A stretch of DNA of 55,966 nucleotides from an uncultured Clostridium sp. (lineage in GTDB: Bacteria > Bacillota > Clostridia > Lachnospirales > Lachnospiraceae), in assembly GCA_946498245.1 (NCBI GenBank), contig CAMMNN010000021.1:1-55966 (forward strand), in the 5' to 3' direction. The position numbers and the translations under genes were made by a program. Under the pieces are notes generated by a model, which did no database searches, was not told the DNA's origin, and was given only the letters and a program-made list of their open reading frames with translations. Positions 41,366 to 49,677 of this stretch are shown piece by piece (position 1 is the stretch's first letter; each line of letters starts with the position of its first letter).

Positions 41366-41425
41366 TTGACAAAAGGCAGAAACGATCTATAATATAACAT
41401 ATGAACAATAATTCAAATGTTTAAA
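41366..41425 (+). promoter_or_regulatory. Promoter and operator region of the metal-efflux operon
   Basis: TTGACA (41366-41371) and TATAAT (41388-41393) with a 16-bp spacer. An AT-rich imperfect dyad, ATATGAACA-ATAAT-TCAAATGTT, follows and resembles ArsR/SmtB operators; the first gene of the operon is such a repressor. Confidence 0.65.
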
Positions 41426-41453
41426 TATTAAAATCGAGACAGGAGGTATGCTC

Positions 41454-41813
41454 ATGGCGATAAATGATGTGGAGTGCTGTGATTTTTATCAGGTGCACGA
41501 AAAAGTGGTGGAAGCAGTACACGCCAATATGCCGGAGGAAGATGAGCTTTACGATTTGGCGGAACTTTTTAAGGTCTTTGGCGATTCTACCCGCATTAAA
41601 ATCCTTTATGTACTGTCTGAGGCGGAGATGTGCGTCTGCGATATTGCACAGGTGTTAAATATGACCCAGTCGGCCATATCCCATCAGCTAAAAATCCTCA
41701 AACAGTCCCGACTGGTGAAAAACCGCCGGGAAGGAAAAGCAGTATTCTATTCCCTGTCAGACGGTCACGTAAAGACCATTATCAACCAGGGACTGGAGCA
41801 TATTGAAGAATAA
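41454..41813 (+). CDS. ArsR/SmtB-family metal-sensing repressor (CadC/CzrA-like)
   Basis: A 119-residue winged-helix repressor. It has both classical metal sites: the alpha3 thiolate motif EMCVCDIA (as ELCVCD in CadC) and the alpha5 motif DGHVKTIINQGLEHIEE (as in CzrA/SmtB). It should release DNA on binding Cd, Zn or similar ions. ATG 41454 is seven bases after AGGAGG; the ATG at 41448 is too close to that site. First gene of an operon with an HMA protein and a P-type ATPase. Confidence 0.92.
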   Translation: MAINDVECCDFYQVHEKVVEAVHANMPEEDELYDLAELFKVFGDSTRIKILYVLSEAEMCVCDIAQVLNMTQSAISHQLKILKQSRLVKNRREGKAVFYSLSDGHVKTIINQGLEHIEE

Positions 41814-41835
41814 AATCAAAATGGAGGAAATGAAC

Positions 41836-42054
41836 ATGAAAAAGAAATTTAAACTGCAGGATCTGGACTGTGCAAACTGCGCCGCAAAGATGGAGGACGC
41901 CATTAAGAAAATTGACGGCGTAACCAACGCCAGCGTAAGCTTTATGACCCAGAAAATGGTAATCGAAGCCGATGACAGCAGATTTGATGAAATTATGAAA
42001 GAAGTCGTGGCCGTCTGCGCGAAAGTGGAGCCGGACTGCCAGATCTTAATGTAA
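41836..42054 (+). CDS. Heavy-metal-associated (HMA) domain protein
   Basis: A 72-residue ferredoxin-like metal-binding domain with LQDLDCANCAAKMEDAIKKI, where CANC replaces the common CxxC of MTCxxC. In many CadA/ZntA pumps this domain is fused to the ATPase N-terminus; here it is a separate protein encoded 36 bp before the pump, which itself lacks such a domain. It probably delivers or senses metal at the pump. Site GGAGGAAATGAAC. Confidence 0.9.
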   Translation: MKKKFKLQDLDCANCAAKMEDAIKKIDGVTNASVSFMTQKMVIEADDSRFDEIMKEVVAVCAKVEPDCQILM

Positions 42055-42090
42055 TATCCGGCTGCCACAGGGCGCCGGAAGGAGGAGATT

Positions 42091-44055
42091 ATGAATAAAA
42101 AGCAGAAAACGATGCTGGCCCGTATTATTGCAGCTTTTGTAATTTACGTTTCCCTTTTGATTGCAGAAAAAACGGGGACGCTGGAACCTCTGGAATGGCC
42201 GGTTCTGTTTTGCCTGTTTTTAGTTCCATACCTTGTCATTGGATGGGACATTATTTATAAGGCGGCCAGAGGCATTAAAAACGGTCAGGTATTTGACGAA
42301 AATTTCCTTATGGCAGTGGCTACCTTCGGGGCCTTTGCCGTAGAAGAGTATTCAGAGGCAGTGGCGGTTATGCTTTTTTACCAGGTGGGCGAGCTGTTCC
42401 AGAGCTACGCCGTAAACCGTTCCCGCCAGTCCATATCAGATTTGATGGATATTTGTCCGGAATACGCCAATATAGAAGAAAACGGACAGTTAAAGCAGGT
42501 GGATCCCGACGACGTTTCCGTGGGGGATACCATTGTAGTAAAGCCGGGAGAGAGGATCCCCCTGGACGGCAAGGTGATTTTTGGAGAGTCCATGGTGGAT
42601 ACCTCCGCCCTGACAGGAGAATCTGTCCCCCGCCGCGTTAGGACGGGTGACGAAATTATCAGCGGCTGCGTCAATGGAAGCGGCCTTCTGAGAGTGGAAG
42701 TGACCAAAGAATTTGACGATTCCACTGTGGCGCGGATCCTGGAGCTGGTGGAAAATGCCAGTTCCAAAAAGGCCAAAGTGGAAAACTTTATTACCCGCTT
42801 TGCCCGATACTATACCCCGGCGGTGGTAATTGCCGCTGTGATTCTGGCTGTCCTTCCGCCTTTGATCCTGGGCGGCGGCTGGGGAGAATGGGTGCGGAGA
42901 GCCTGCATTTTCCTGGTGATTTCCTGCCCCTGCGCTTTGGTGATTTCCGTGCCCCTCAGCTTTTTCGGCGGCATCGGAGCGGCTTCCAGAAACGGAGTGC
43001 TGGTAAAAGGCGGCAATTATCTGGAAGCATTGTCAGAGATGTCGGTCATTGTTTTTGACAAAACCGGAACCCTGACCAAAGGGGAGTTTAAGGTATCGGA
43101 GATTCTGCCGGAGGGCGTTTCTGCAGAAGATCTTTTGGAAACGGCGGCTTTGGCGGAAAGCTATTCGGATCACCCCATCTCGAAATCTATCCAGGACGCC
43201 TGGGCTAAAGAAGCCCGGAAACGGCAGCAGGAGATGCAAAAAGGCTTTTTGGATACTATGGCCCAGGTGAAGGTTCTGCCTTCGGGAGAGGACGGAGTCT
43301 ATGAAAAACCGGAGCTGGATTTAAATCGCATCAAGAACGCCGAGGAGATCTCCGGCCATGGAGTTCAGGCAGTCATTGACGGGCAAAAAGTCCTGGCGGG
43401 CAATGAAAAGCTGATGAAGGAAGCGGGCATTTCCTATAAACCCTGCACTCAGGCGGGAACTACCGTTTATGTGGCAAAAAACGGGGCTTTTATGGGAACC
43501 ATTGTAATCTCAGATACCATAAAAGAAGGTTCTGCAGAAGCCATAGAAGCGCTGAAGCAGGCAGGCGTGACCAAAACGGTAATGCTGACCGGCGATAAAA
43601 AGGCTGTGGGAGAGGCGGTAGCCAGGAAGCTGAAGCTGGACGAGGTTTATGCGGAGCTTTTGCCCGGTGACAAAGTGTCTAAGGTAGAAGAGCTGCTGGA
43701 AGCGGAAACCGGGAAAGAAAAAGTCGCCTTTGTAGGCGACGGAATCAACGACGCCCCGGTACTTTCCAGAGCGGATATTGGAATCGCTATGGGAAGCATG
43801 GGTTCAGACGCTGCCATTGAAGCGGCCGATGTAGTGTTGATGGACGACGATCCGCGGAAAATCGCGGCGGTTGTCCGCATATCCAGAAAAACCATGGCCA
43901 TTGTAAAGCAGAATATTGTATTTGCCCTGGGGGTCAAGGCGCTGGTGCTTTTAATGGGAGCGGCAGGAGTCGCCACCATGTGGGAGGCCGTTTTTGCAGA
44001 CGTAGGCGTGTCCGTAATCGCTATCCTCAACGCTATGAGGGCCTTAAAAACATAA
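42091..44055 (+). CDS. cadA: P1B-type Cd/Zn-exporting ATPase
   Basis: A 654-residue heavy-metal pump without an N-terminal HMA domain. Motifs: TGESVPRRV (actuator TGE), the transmembrane metal site SCPCALVISVPLSFFGGIGA (CPC), the phosphorylated Asp in VFDKTGTLTKG, HPIS for nucleotide binding, MLTGDKK and GDGINDAPVL. The CPC motif and the CadC-like repressor point to Zn, Cd and Pb export. Terminator hairpin right after the stop. Confidence 0.94.
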   Translation: MNKKQKTMLARIIAAFVIYVSLLIAEKTGTLEPLEWPVLFCLFLVPYLVIGWDIIYKAARGIKNGQVFDENFLMAVATFGAFAVEEYSEAVAVMLFYQVGELFQSYAVNRSRQSISDLMDICPEYANIEENGQLKQVDPDDVSVGDTIVVKPGERIPLDGKVIFGESMVDTSALTGESVPRRVRTGDEIISGCVNGSGLLRVEVTKEFDDSTVARILELVENASSKKAKVENFITRFARYYTPAVVIAAVILAVLPPLILGGGWGEWVRRACIFLVISCPCALVISVPLSFFGGIGAASRNGVLVKGGNYLEALSEMSVIVFDKTGTLTKGEFKVSEILPEGVSAEDLLETAALAESYSDHPISKSIQDAWAKEARKRQQEMQKGFLDTMAQVKVLPSGEDGVYEKPELDLNRIKNAEEISGHGVQAVIDGQKVLAGNEKLMKEAGISYKPCTQAGTTVYVAKNGAFMGTIVISDTIKEGSAEAIEALKQAGVTKTVMLTGDKKAVGEAVARKLKLDEVYAELLPGDKVSKVEELLEAETGKEKVAFVGDGINDAPVLSRADIGIAMGSMGSDAAIEAADVVLMDDDPRKIAAVVRISRKTMAIVKQNIVFALGVKALVLLMGAAGVATMWEAVFADVGVSVIAILNAMRALKT

Positions 44056-44078
44056 AGAATCCTGCTTTGCAGGATTCT
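44056..44078 (+). terminator. Terminator hairpin after cadA
   Basis: A perfect 10-bp stem AGAATCCTGC / GCAGGATTCT with loop TTT one base after the stop codon; no T-run follows, so termination may be partial. Confidence 0.6.
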
Positions 44079-44116
44079 CCGCCTGCGGCGGGTCGCTTTA
44101 GCGACATAACTCCTCT

Positions 44117-44187
44117 CCGCCGCAGTGCGTTCCTGCCCGGAGGGGCTTATTATTCTACAGGAAATTCGGAGGAATTTCCTGTAGAAT
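44117..44187 (-). repeat. Dispersed intergenic palindromic repeat, copy 3 (inverted)
   Basis: Read on the minus strand: TTCTACAGGAAATTC-CTCC-GAATTTCCTGTAGAA, then AAGCCCCTCCGGGCAGG and AACGCACTGCGGCGG. Two paired base changes (TATAGG to TACAGG and its partner) keep the palindrome intact, which suggests selection for the structure. The flank 44079-44116 contains a further hairpin (GGGTCGCTTTAGCGACAT). Confidence 0.8.
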
Positions 44188-44261
44188 AATAAAAGAAATG
44201 TGCAGATTGGCGCCGGAAGCGGTATCCGGCGCCAGTCTTTCCTGAAAAAAGCATACTGGGA

Positions 44262-44627
44262 TTACAGATTCCCGGCGTGTTTTTTGATTGCCGCAAAACT
44301 TTCGGCGCTGATTACGTGCTCGATGCGGCAGGCGTCTTCCTGGGCCACCTTCTCGTCGACGCCCAGTTTGGTTAGCCACATGGAAAGAAGGGTGTGGCGT
44401 TCATAGATTTTTTCCGCAATGGCGCGGCCGGAGTCCGTAAGGGTAATAAAACCGTTTTCATCCATTTGGATAAAGCCGTTTTCCCGAAGATTTTTCATGG
44501 CCACGCTGACGCTTGGCTTGGAAAAATTCATTTCATTTACCACATCGATGGAGCGGACATGGGGCTTCTGGTTTCCAAGGACCAGAATCGTTTCCAGATA
44601 GTTTTCGGCAGATTCCTGTACTTTCAA
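44262..44627 (-). CDS. DtxR/MntR-family metal-dependent regulator
   Basis: A 121-residue regulator: winged helix (SIDVVNEMNFSKPSVSVAMK then ENGFIQMDENGFITLTDSGR) and a dimerisation domain with metal-ligand-type residues (ERHTLLSMWL, QEDACRIEHVISAES). It lacks the SH3-like third domain. The start codon is TTG at 44627, with AAGGAG eight bases upstream; no ATG fits. It is divergent from the feo operon, whose promoter carries matching inverted repeats, so it likely represses feo when Fe(II) or Mn(II) is sufficient. Confidence 0.9.
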   Translation of the reverse strand: MKVQESAENYLETILVLGNQKPHVRSIDVVNEMNFSKPSVSVAMKNLRENGFIQMDENGFITLTDSGRAIAEKIYERHTLLSMWLTKLGVDEKVAQEDACRIEHVISAESFAAIKKHAGNL

Positions 44628-44751
44628 TTTATTTCTCCTTACAACACAGACTAAGACGATAGGGGATCCCAGGAAGAAATCGCCTTTTGGCCCCTACATC
44701 ACAACTTGGGTCTAGTATACTATATTTCCCCTTTTTTTTCAAACAAAACCA

Positions 44752-44803
44752 TTGACAAAAAGGTTAGTCTGTGCTAATCTTATGTGAGTTAGAAAAAGCT
44801 AAC
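44752..44803 (+). promoter_or_regulatory. feo promoter with two DtxR-type operators
   Basis: TTGACA (44752-44757) and TAATCT (44775-44780) are 17 bp apart. GGTTAG-N6-CTAATC (44762-44779) overlaps the -10, and GTTAG-N6-CTAAC (44788-44803) follows. A third copy precedes feoB. The gap 44628-44751 holds no gene. Confidence 0.75.
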
Positions 44804-44833
44804 TTTTTTGAAGAACGAAAGGGAGAGTGATTA

Positions 44834-45046
44834 ATGATGCCTCTGACATTTGCAAAAGAAGGAGAAATAAATTCTATTATCCGGGTAGGAGGAAAGGAAG
44901 ACGCCCGGCGTTTTCTGGAAAGCCTGGGCTTTGTGTCCGGCGCACAGGTAACTGTGGTTTCCGCTCTCGGAGGAAATGTAATTGTAAATGTAAAAGATTC
45001 CCGCGTTGCTATCAGCAGGGAAATGGCAAGCAAAATCATGGTTTGA
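44834..45046 (+). CDS. FeoA-family protein 1
   Basis: A 70-residue SH3-like cytoplasmic protein of the FeoA family, partner of the ferrous iron transporter FeoB. Features: GGKEDARRFLESLGFVSGAQ and GGNVIVNVKDSRVAISREMA, the usual FeoA fold pattern. Two adjacent ATGs (44834, 44837) can serve as start after AAAGGGAGAGTGATTA. First gene of the feo operon. Confidence 0.9.
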   Translation: MMPLTFAKEGEINSIIRVGGKEDARRFLESLGFVSGAQVTVVSALGGNVIVNVKDSRVAISREMASKIMV

Positions 45047-45114
45047 TTTTGGCTCTTCCCTTTGGCCGGATGAGAAGACGGCCCTGGGTGTGAAAAAGAA
45101 AGGAGCATAGGAAG

Positions 45115-45336
45115 ATGCAGACACTGAAGGATGTAGCCTGCGGCAAGACGGTTTCCGTTGTGAAGCTGCACGGCGAAGGCGCGGTAAAGCGCCGGATTAT
45201 GGACATGGGAATTACCAAAGGGACAGATGTTTATGTCCGGAAAGTAGCTCCTCTGGGTGACCCGGTAGAAGTGACGGTACGCGGCTATGAGCTGTCGCTG
45301 AGAAAAGCCGATGCGCAGATGATAGAGGTTCAGTAG
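45115..45336 (+). CDS. feoA: FeoA-family protein 2
   Basis: A second FeoA paralogue, 73 residues (TLKDVACGKTVSVVKLHGEG, VKRRIMDMGITKGTDVYVRK, GDPVEVTVRGYELSLRKADA). It is closer to canonical FeoA than the first copy. Site AAAGGAGCATAGGAAG. Tandem FeoA genes before FeoB are usual in clostridia. Confidence 0.93.
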   Translation: MQTLKDVACGKTVSVVKLHGEGAVKRRIMDMGITKGTDVYVRKVAPLGDPVEVTVRGYELSLRKADAQMIEVQ

Positions 45337-45357
45337 GAGGCTGTTTTTTTAAACAGA

Positions 45358-45375
45358 GGTTAGGTAAAACTAATC
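45358..45375 (+). promoter_or_regulatory. DtxR-type operator upstream of feoB
   Basis: GGTTAG-GTAAAA-CTAATC repeats the pattern of the feo promoter operator. It follows a small hairpin CTGTTT-TTTT-AAACAG (45341-45356), so feoB may have separate control. Confidence 0.65.
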
Positions 45376-45403
45376 TCATTGGAAATGGTAAAGGAGGATT
45401 GAC

Positions 45404-47581
45404 ATGTCTGTTAAAATTGCCCTTGCGGGAAATCCCAACAGCGGTAAAACTACGTTATTTAATGCTTTAACGGGATCCAACCAGTTTGTAGGAAACTGGC
45501 CGGGAGTTACTGTTGAGAAAAAGGAAGGAAAGCTGAAATGGAATAAAGAAGCCGTTATTATGGACCTTCCGGGTATCTATTCCCTGTCACCGTATACTCT
45601 GGAAGAGGTAGTGGCCAGAAATTACCTGATTGGAGAAAGACCCGACGCCATCATCAACATTGTAGACGGTACCAACATGGAAAGAAATTTATATCTGTCT
45701 ACCCAGTTGATGGAATTGGGAATCCCGGTTATAATGGCTGTAAACATGATGGATATTGTGGCGAAAAACGGGGATAAGATCAATATCCGTGAGCTGTCCA
45801 AACAGTTGGGCTGCGACGTAGTGGAGATTTCCGCTCTCAAGGGAACCGGCATTAAGGAAGCGGCTGACAAGGCTGTAAAGCTGGCTCAGAGCAAAGCAGA
45901 CACCGCAGCGGTACACAGATTTTCCGAAAAAGTAGAAAATGCTTTAGAAGATATTGAGAACCTGATTGGCTCAGAGATTCCGGAAAATCAGAAACGTTTT
46001 TATGCCATTAAGCTTTTCGAGAGAGACGATAAGATCGCCGGACAGATGACAAAGGTTCCCAATGTGGAGTCTATTATCTCTGAGACAGAGAAGGCGCTGG
46101 ATGATGACTGCGAAAGCATCATTACCAATGAGCGCTATACATATATCGCTTCCATTATCGGATCCTGCTGCAAGAAAGCGAAAAAAGGACAGTTGAGCAC
46201 TTCCGATAAAATCGACCAGATTGTTACCAACCGTTTCCTGGCCCTGCCGATTTTCGTTGGGGTAATGTGGCTGGTTTACTACGTATCCGTTACTACAGTA
46301 GGTACCTGGGCTACGGACTGGGCCAATGACGGCGTATTCGGCGAGGGCTGGAGCCTCTTTGGACTGGAGATTCCCGGAATCCCTGTTTTGGTAGAAGGCC
46401 TGCTGACCTCCATCGGCTGTGCAGACTGGCTTCAGAGCCTGATTCTGGACGGAATTGTAGCCGGTGTCGGCGCTGTATTAGGCTTTGTTCCTCAGATCCT
46501 GGTGCTGTTTATCTTCCTGGCATTTTTGGAGTCCTGCGGTTATATGGCCAGAATCGCATTTATTATGGACCGTATTTTCCGTAAATTCGGATTGTCCGGA
46601 AAGTCCTTTATTCCTATGCTTATCGGCACTGGATGCGGCGTTCCCGGCGTTATGGCTTCCCGTACTATTGAGAATGAAAGAGATCGCAGAATGACCATTA
46701 TGACGACGACTTTTATTCCCTGCGGCGCGAAGCTTCCTATTATCGCACTGATTGCTGGCGCGTTGTTTGACGGAGCTTCCTGGGTGGCTCCCAGCGCTTA
46801 CTTTGTAGGCATTGCAGCCATTATCTGCTCTGGTATTATTTTAAAGAAAACGAAAATGTTCTCCGGCGATCCGGCCCCCTTTGTTATGGAACTTCCGGCC
46901 TACCACTGGCCTACAGTATCCGGCGTTCTCAGAAGTATGTGGGAGCGCGGCTGGTCCTTTATTAAGAAAGCCGGAACCATTATTCTCTTATCCACTATCG
47001 TTATCTGGTTTACTTCCAGCTACGGCTTTGTAGACGGACAGTTCGGACCGGTTGAGGACCTGAGCAACGGTATTTTGGCTTCCATCGGACGGGGCATTGC
47101 ATGGATTTTTGCTCCTCTGGGTTGGGGTGACTGGCAGGCGGCCGTGGCGGCTGTGACCGGTTTGGTTGCAAAGGAAAACGTGGTGGGTACCTTCGGTATT
47201 CTGTACGGATTTGCAGAGGTATCGGAAGAAGGCGAAGAGATCTGGGGGACTCTGGCAGGCAGCTATACAACCATTGCCGCTTACTCTTTCCTGGTATTTA
47301 ACCTTCTGTGCGCTCCCTGCTTTGCAGCAATCGGCGCTATTAAAAGAGAAATGAACAATGCAAAGTGGACCTGGTTTGCTATCGGCTATCAGACTCTGCT
47401 GGCATATGCGGCCTCTCTATGCATTTATCAGATTGGCAATTTTATCACCACCGGATCCTTCGGAATCGGAACCGTTGCAGCAGTATTGATTATTATCGGC
47501 TTCCTGTATCTGCTGTTTAGGCCCTACAAGGAAAGCACGGTACTGAAAGTAGATTCTCTTGCAAAGAGAGCACGGGCATAA
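45404..47581 (+). CDS. feoB: Ferrous iron transporter FeoB
   Basis: A 725-residue membrane protein for Fe(II) uptake. N-terminal G domain: ALAGNPNSGKTTLFNALTG (G1), VTVEKKEG (G2), DLPGIYS (G3), NMMD (G4) and SALKGTG (G5), then a helical GDI domain to about residue 270. The membrane part has the two Gate motifs with conserved Cys: ESCGYMARIAFIMDR and FIPCGAKLPII. Eight to ten helices. Site AAAGGAGGATTGAC. Confidence 0.96.
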   Translation: MSVKIALAGNPNSGKTTLFNALTGSNQFVGNWPGVTVEKKEGKLKWNKEAVIMDLPGIYSLSPYTLEEVVARNYLIGERPDAIINIVDGTNMERNLYLSTQLMELGIPVIMAVNMMDIVAKNGDKINIRELSKQLGCDVVEISALKGTGIKEAADKAVKLAQSKADTAAVHRFSEKVENALEDIENLIGSEIPENQKRFYAIKLFERDDKIAGQMTKVPNVESIISETEKALDDDCESIITNERYTYIASIIGSCCKKAKKGQLSTSDKIDQIVTNRFLALPIFVGVMWLVYYVSVTTVGTWATDWANDGVFGEGWSLFGLEIPGIPVLVEGLLTSIGCADWLQSLILDGIVAGVGAVLGFVPQILVLFIFLAFLESCGYMARIAFIMDRIFRKFGLSGKSFIPMLIGTGCGVPGVMASRTIENERDRRMTIMTTTFIPCGAKLPIIALIAGALFDGASWVAPSAYFVGIAAIICSGIILKKTKMFSGDPAPFVMELPAYHWPTVSGVLRSMWERGWSFIKKAGTIILLSTIVIWFTSSYGFVDGQFGPVEDLSNGILASIGRGIAWIFAPLGWGDWQAAVAAVTGLVAKENVVGTFGILYGFAEVSEEGEEIWGTLAGSYTTIAAYSFLVFNLLCAPCFAAIGAIKREMNNAKWTWFAIGYQTLLAYAASLCIYQIGNFITTGSFGIGTVAAVLIIIGFLYLLFRPYKESTVLKVDSLAKRARA

Positions 47582-47648
47582 AATGAGTTTTCAGACCCCG
47601 GACGGCCGGATAGGCTGGACCGGGGTTTGTGTGAAAGGAGAAACCCTT

Positions 47649-47825
47649 ATGAACTTATCAACATTAATCGTACTGGCCATAGTAGTGCTTTTGGCAGGTC
47701 TGGCGGCCAGAAGTATTTATAAGGACAAAAAGTCCGGAAAAGGCTGCGCCGGATGCAGCGGCGGCTGCCATGGAGCCTGCGGCTGTCATAGCTGCGGAGG
47801 AGAACAACCTCAGAAAATAGGTTGA
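47649..47825 (+). CDS. FeoB-associated Cys-rich membrane protein
   Basis: A 58-residue protein: one N-terminal transmembrane helix (LSTLIVLAIVVLLAGLAARS), then IYKDKKSGKGCAGCSGGCHG and ACGCHSC, eight closely spaced Cys and His. This is the FeoB-associated (FeoC-like position) protein of Firmicutes, likely metal-binding at the membrane. ATG 47649 has AAAGGAGAAACCCTT. Closes the feo operon. Confidence 0.88.
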   Translation: MNLSTLIVLAIVVLLAGLAARSIYKDKKSGKGCAGCSGGCHGACGCHSCGGEQPQKIG

Positions 47826-47832
47826 TTTTAGG

Positions 47833-47861
47833 TTGATCTATTAGAAAAAAATCTGTATAAT
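47833..47861 (+). promoter_or_regulatory. Promoter of the cytidylate-kinase-like gene
   Basis: TTGATC (47833-47838) and TATAAT (47856-47861) with a 17-bp spacer. Confidence 0.65.
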
Positions 47862-47938
47862 AGAACCGTAGCTATAGATATTTCTGAATTATTCAAGACA
47901 AAACTGGTTGAAACCGGACATAGGAATGAGGTGGAAAT

Positions 47939-48586
47939 ATGGAGAACGGTATTATTACAATCAGCAGAGAGTATGGAAGCGGAGGACGGGAAATTGCCAG
48001 AAAGACGGCTGAGAAGCTGGGGATTCCTTTCTATGACAAAGAGCTAATCTACAAAGCGGCTGAGGAAAGCGGATTTACGCCGGAATTTGTAGCGGAGAAG
48101 GAGCAGCGTATCAGCAGCAATTTCTTTTACAATTTTGCCCTGGGCGGCGTGTATGGCATGGCTTATCCAAGACAGCCTGACATAAAGGAGCTGCCAGTAG
48201 CGGAGCAGATTTTCCTGGCCCAGAAGAAGGTAATCGAAGAGTTGGCGGCGAAGGGGCCCTGCGTCCTGGTAGGCCGCTGCGGGGACTATATTCTGAGAGA
48301 GCGGAAGGATTTGCTGAAAGTCTTTATTTACGCAGACAGAAAGGTCAGGGAATGTCGGGCAGTGGAATCCTACGGCCGTGCGGAAGAAGGCGTGGATCAA
48401 CTGGTGCGCCACATTGACAAACAGCGCCGGCTCCACTATGAGACTTATACAACCCAAACCTGGGGAGACAGAAACAACTACCATCTGATGCTGGACAGCG
48501 CGGCCTTTGGAATAGACGGCTGCGTTAAAATGATCTGCGAAGCAGCTCTTTGCCTTGAAACGCGCCCCTCTCTCGAAAACGGCTGA
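47939..48586 (+). CDS. Cytidylate-kinase-like family protein
   Basis: A 215-residue P-loop kinase of the cytidylate kinase 2 family. It begins IITISREYGSGGREIARKTA, where GSGGREI is the family's Walker A variant, followed by LGIPFYDKELIYKAAEESG and VLVGRCGDYILRERKDLLKV. It is common in clostridia next to unrelated genes, is distinct from Cmk, and its substrate is unproven. The 3' end overlaps the convergent radical SAM gene by 62 bp. Confidence 0.9.
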   Translation: MENGIITISREYGSGGREIARKTAEKLGIPFYDKELIYKAAEESGFTPEFVAEKEQRISSNFFYNFALGGVYGMAYPRQPDIKELPVAEQIFLAQKKVIEELAAKGPCVLVGRCGDYILRERKDLLKVFIYADRKVRECRAVESYGRAEEGVDQLVRHIDKQRRLHYETYTTQTWGDRNNYHLMLDSAAFGIDGCVKMICEAALCLETRPSLENG

Positions 48587-49484
48587 GAATGGTATTGAGG
48601 ACCCGTTTTTTATCGGCGCTCCATTCAGGAGCCAATAGGAGGGATTTGGGACCGTCTCCGGTAATACGGTGTACGACCATTTCGGGAGGCAGAAGCTCCA
48701 CGCAGTCTATGATGAGATCAGCATAAGCGTCTAAAGAAAAAATTGGAAAGGGATGGGACTGGAAGTATTGCGCCAGTCCGGTCCCTTTTAATATGTGGAG
48801 AAGCTGGAGCTTAATGCCGTTTACAGCGGCCTCAGAGCTCCAGTGCAAGTCTCTCAGGTAGCGGACGGTCTGAAGCATCATTTCTCTGGTTTCACCGGGC
48901 AGACCCAGGATCACATGGACAATGGTTTCAAGACCGGCGGCTTTCAGGCGGAAACAGGCGTCTTCAAAACAGTCCAGCTCATAGCCTCTCCGGATAAAGC
49001 GGGCAGTCTCGGGATGAATGGTCTGAAGGCCTAATTCCACCCAGACGGGTTTGCGGCGGTTCAGTCCGGAAAGAAGGGCCACTGTGTCTTCCGGGAGACA
49101 GTCGGGCCTGGTGGCAATGGAAAGGGCGACAACATCAGGGCAGGAAATTGCCTCCGTAAAAATTTGTTCCAGATAGTCCACAGGGGCGTAAGTATTGGTA
49201 TAGGACTGAAAGTACGCAATATATCCCCGCTGCTTTTGGTTTCCGATCTTTGCCTCCACCCGTTTTTTTGCGGTTTCTATCTGGGCTGATACGGAAGAAA
49301 GGCGGGGCTGGGAAAAATCACCGGATCCGCCGGCACTGCAGAAGATACAGCCGCCGGTACCCAGCCGCCCGTCCCGGTTGGGACAGGTCATGCCTCCATC
49401 TAAAGCCAGCTTGTAGATCTTGCAGCCAAAGGTTTCTTTCAGATAAAAGTCCAGAGAGTGGTAAGGTTTTCCATTCCAGTCCAT
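48525..49484 (-). CDS. TIGR01212-family radical SAM protein
   Basis: A 319-residue radical SAM enzyme (YtqA-like). The cluster motif is CPNRDGRLGTGGCIFCSAGG (Cys-x11-Cys-x2-Cys spacing, variant for this family), then ALSIATRPDCLPEDTVALLS and VELGLQTIHPETARFIRRGY, as in Elp3/YhcC-type proteins. It probably acts on tRNA or another nucleic acid, but the reaction is unknown. Start after ACCTGGAGGCGCATT. Confidence 0.92.
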   Translation of the reverse strand: MDWNGKPYHSLDFYLKETFGCKIYKLALDGGMTCPNRDGRLGTGGCIFCSAGGSGDFSQPRLSSVSAQIETAKKRVEAKIGNQKQRGYIAYFQSYTNTYAPVDYLEQIFTEAISCPDVVALSIATRPDCLPEDTVALLSGLNRRKPVWVELGLQTIHPETARFIRRGYELDCFEDACFRLKAAGLETIVHVILGLPGETREMMLQTVRYLRDLHWSSEAAVNGIKLQLLHILKGTGLAQYFQSHPFPIFSLDAYADLIIDCVELLPPEMVVHRITGDGPKSLLLAPEWSADKKRVLNTILSRFRERGAFQGKELLRRSF

Positions 49485-49580
49485 AATGCGCCTCCAGGTA
49501 AAAAGTCTGGTTTCATTATAAATGCAAAGAGGGCTGGGGTCAAATCGTAAAAAAGTACAGAGAAAATCTTAAAAAATGAA

Positions 49581-49609
49581 TTGTTCGGGTCTGATTCATG
49601 GTGTATAAT
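49581..49609 (+). promoter_or_regulatory. Promoter of the galactokinase gene
   Basis: TTGTTC (49581-49586) and TATAAT (49604-49609) with a 17-bp spacer. Confidence 0.6.
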
Positions 49610-49677
49610 GGATACGAACCGAGGCTAAAGGCCGGAGTATTTTCCGGCAACTGCCAATAACAGGAGAGGGGAAGACT

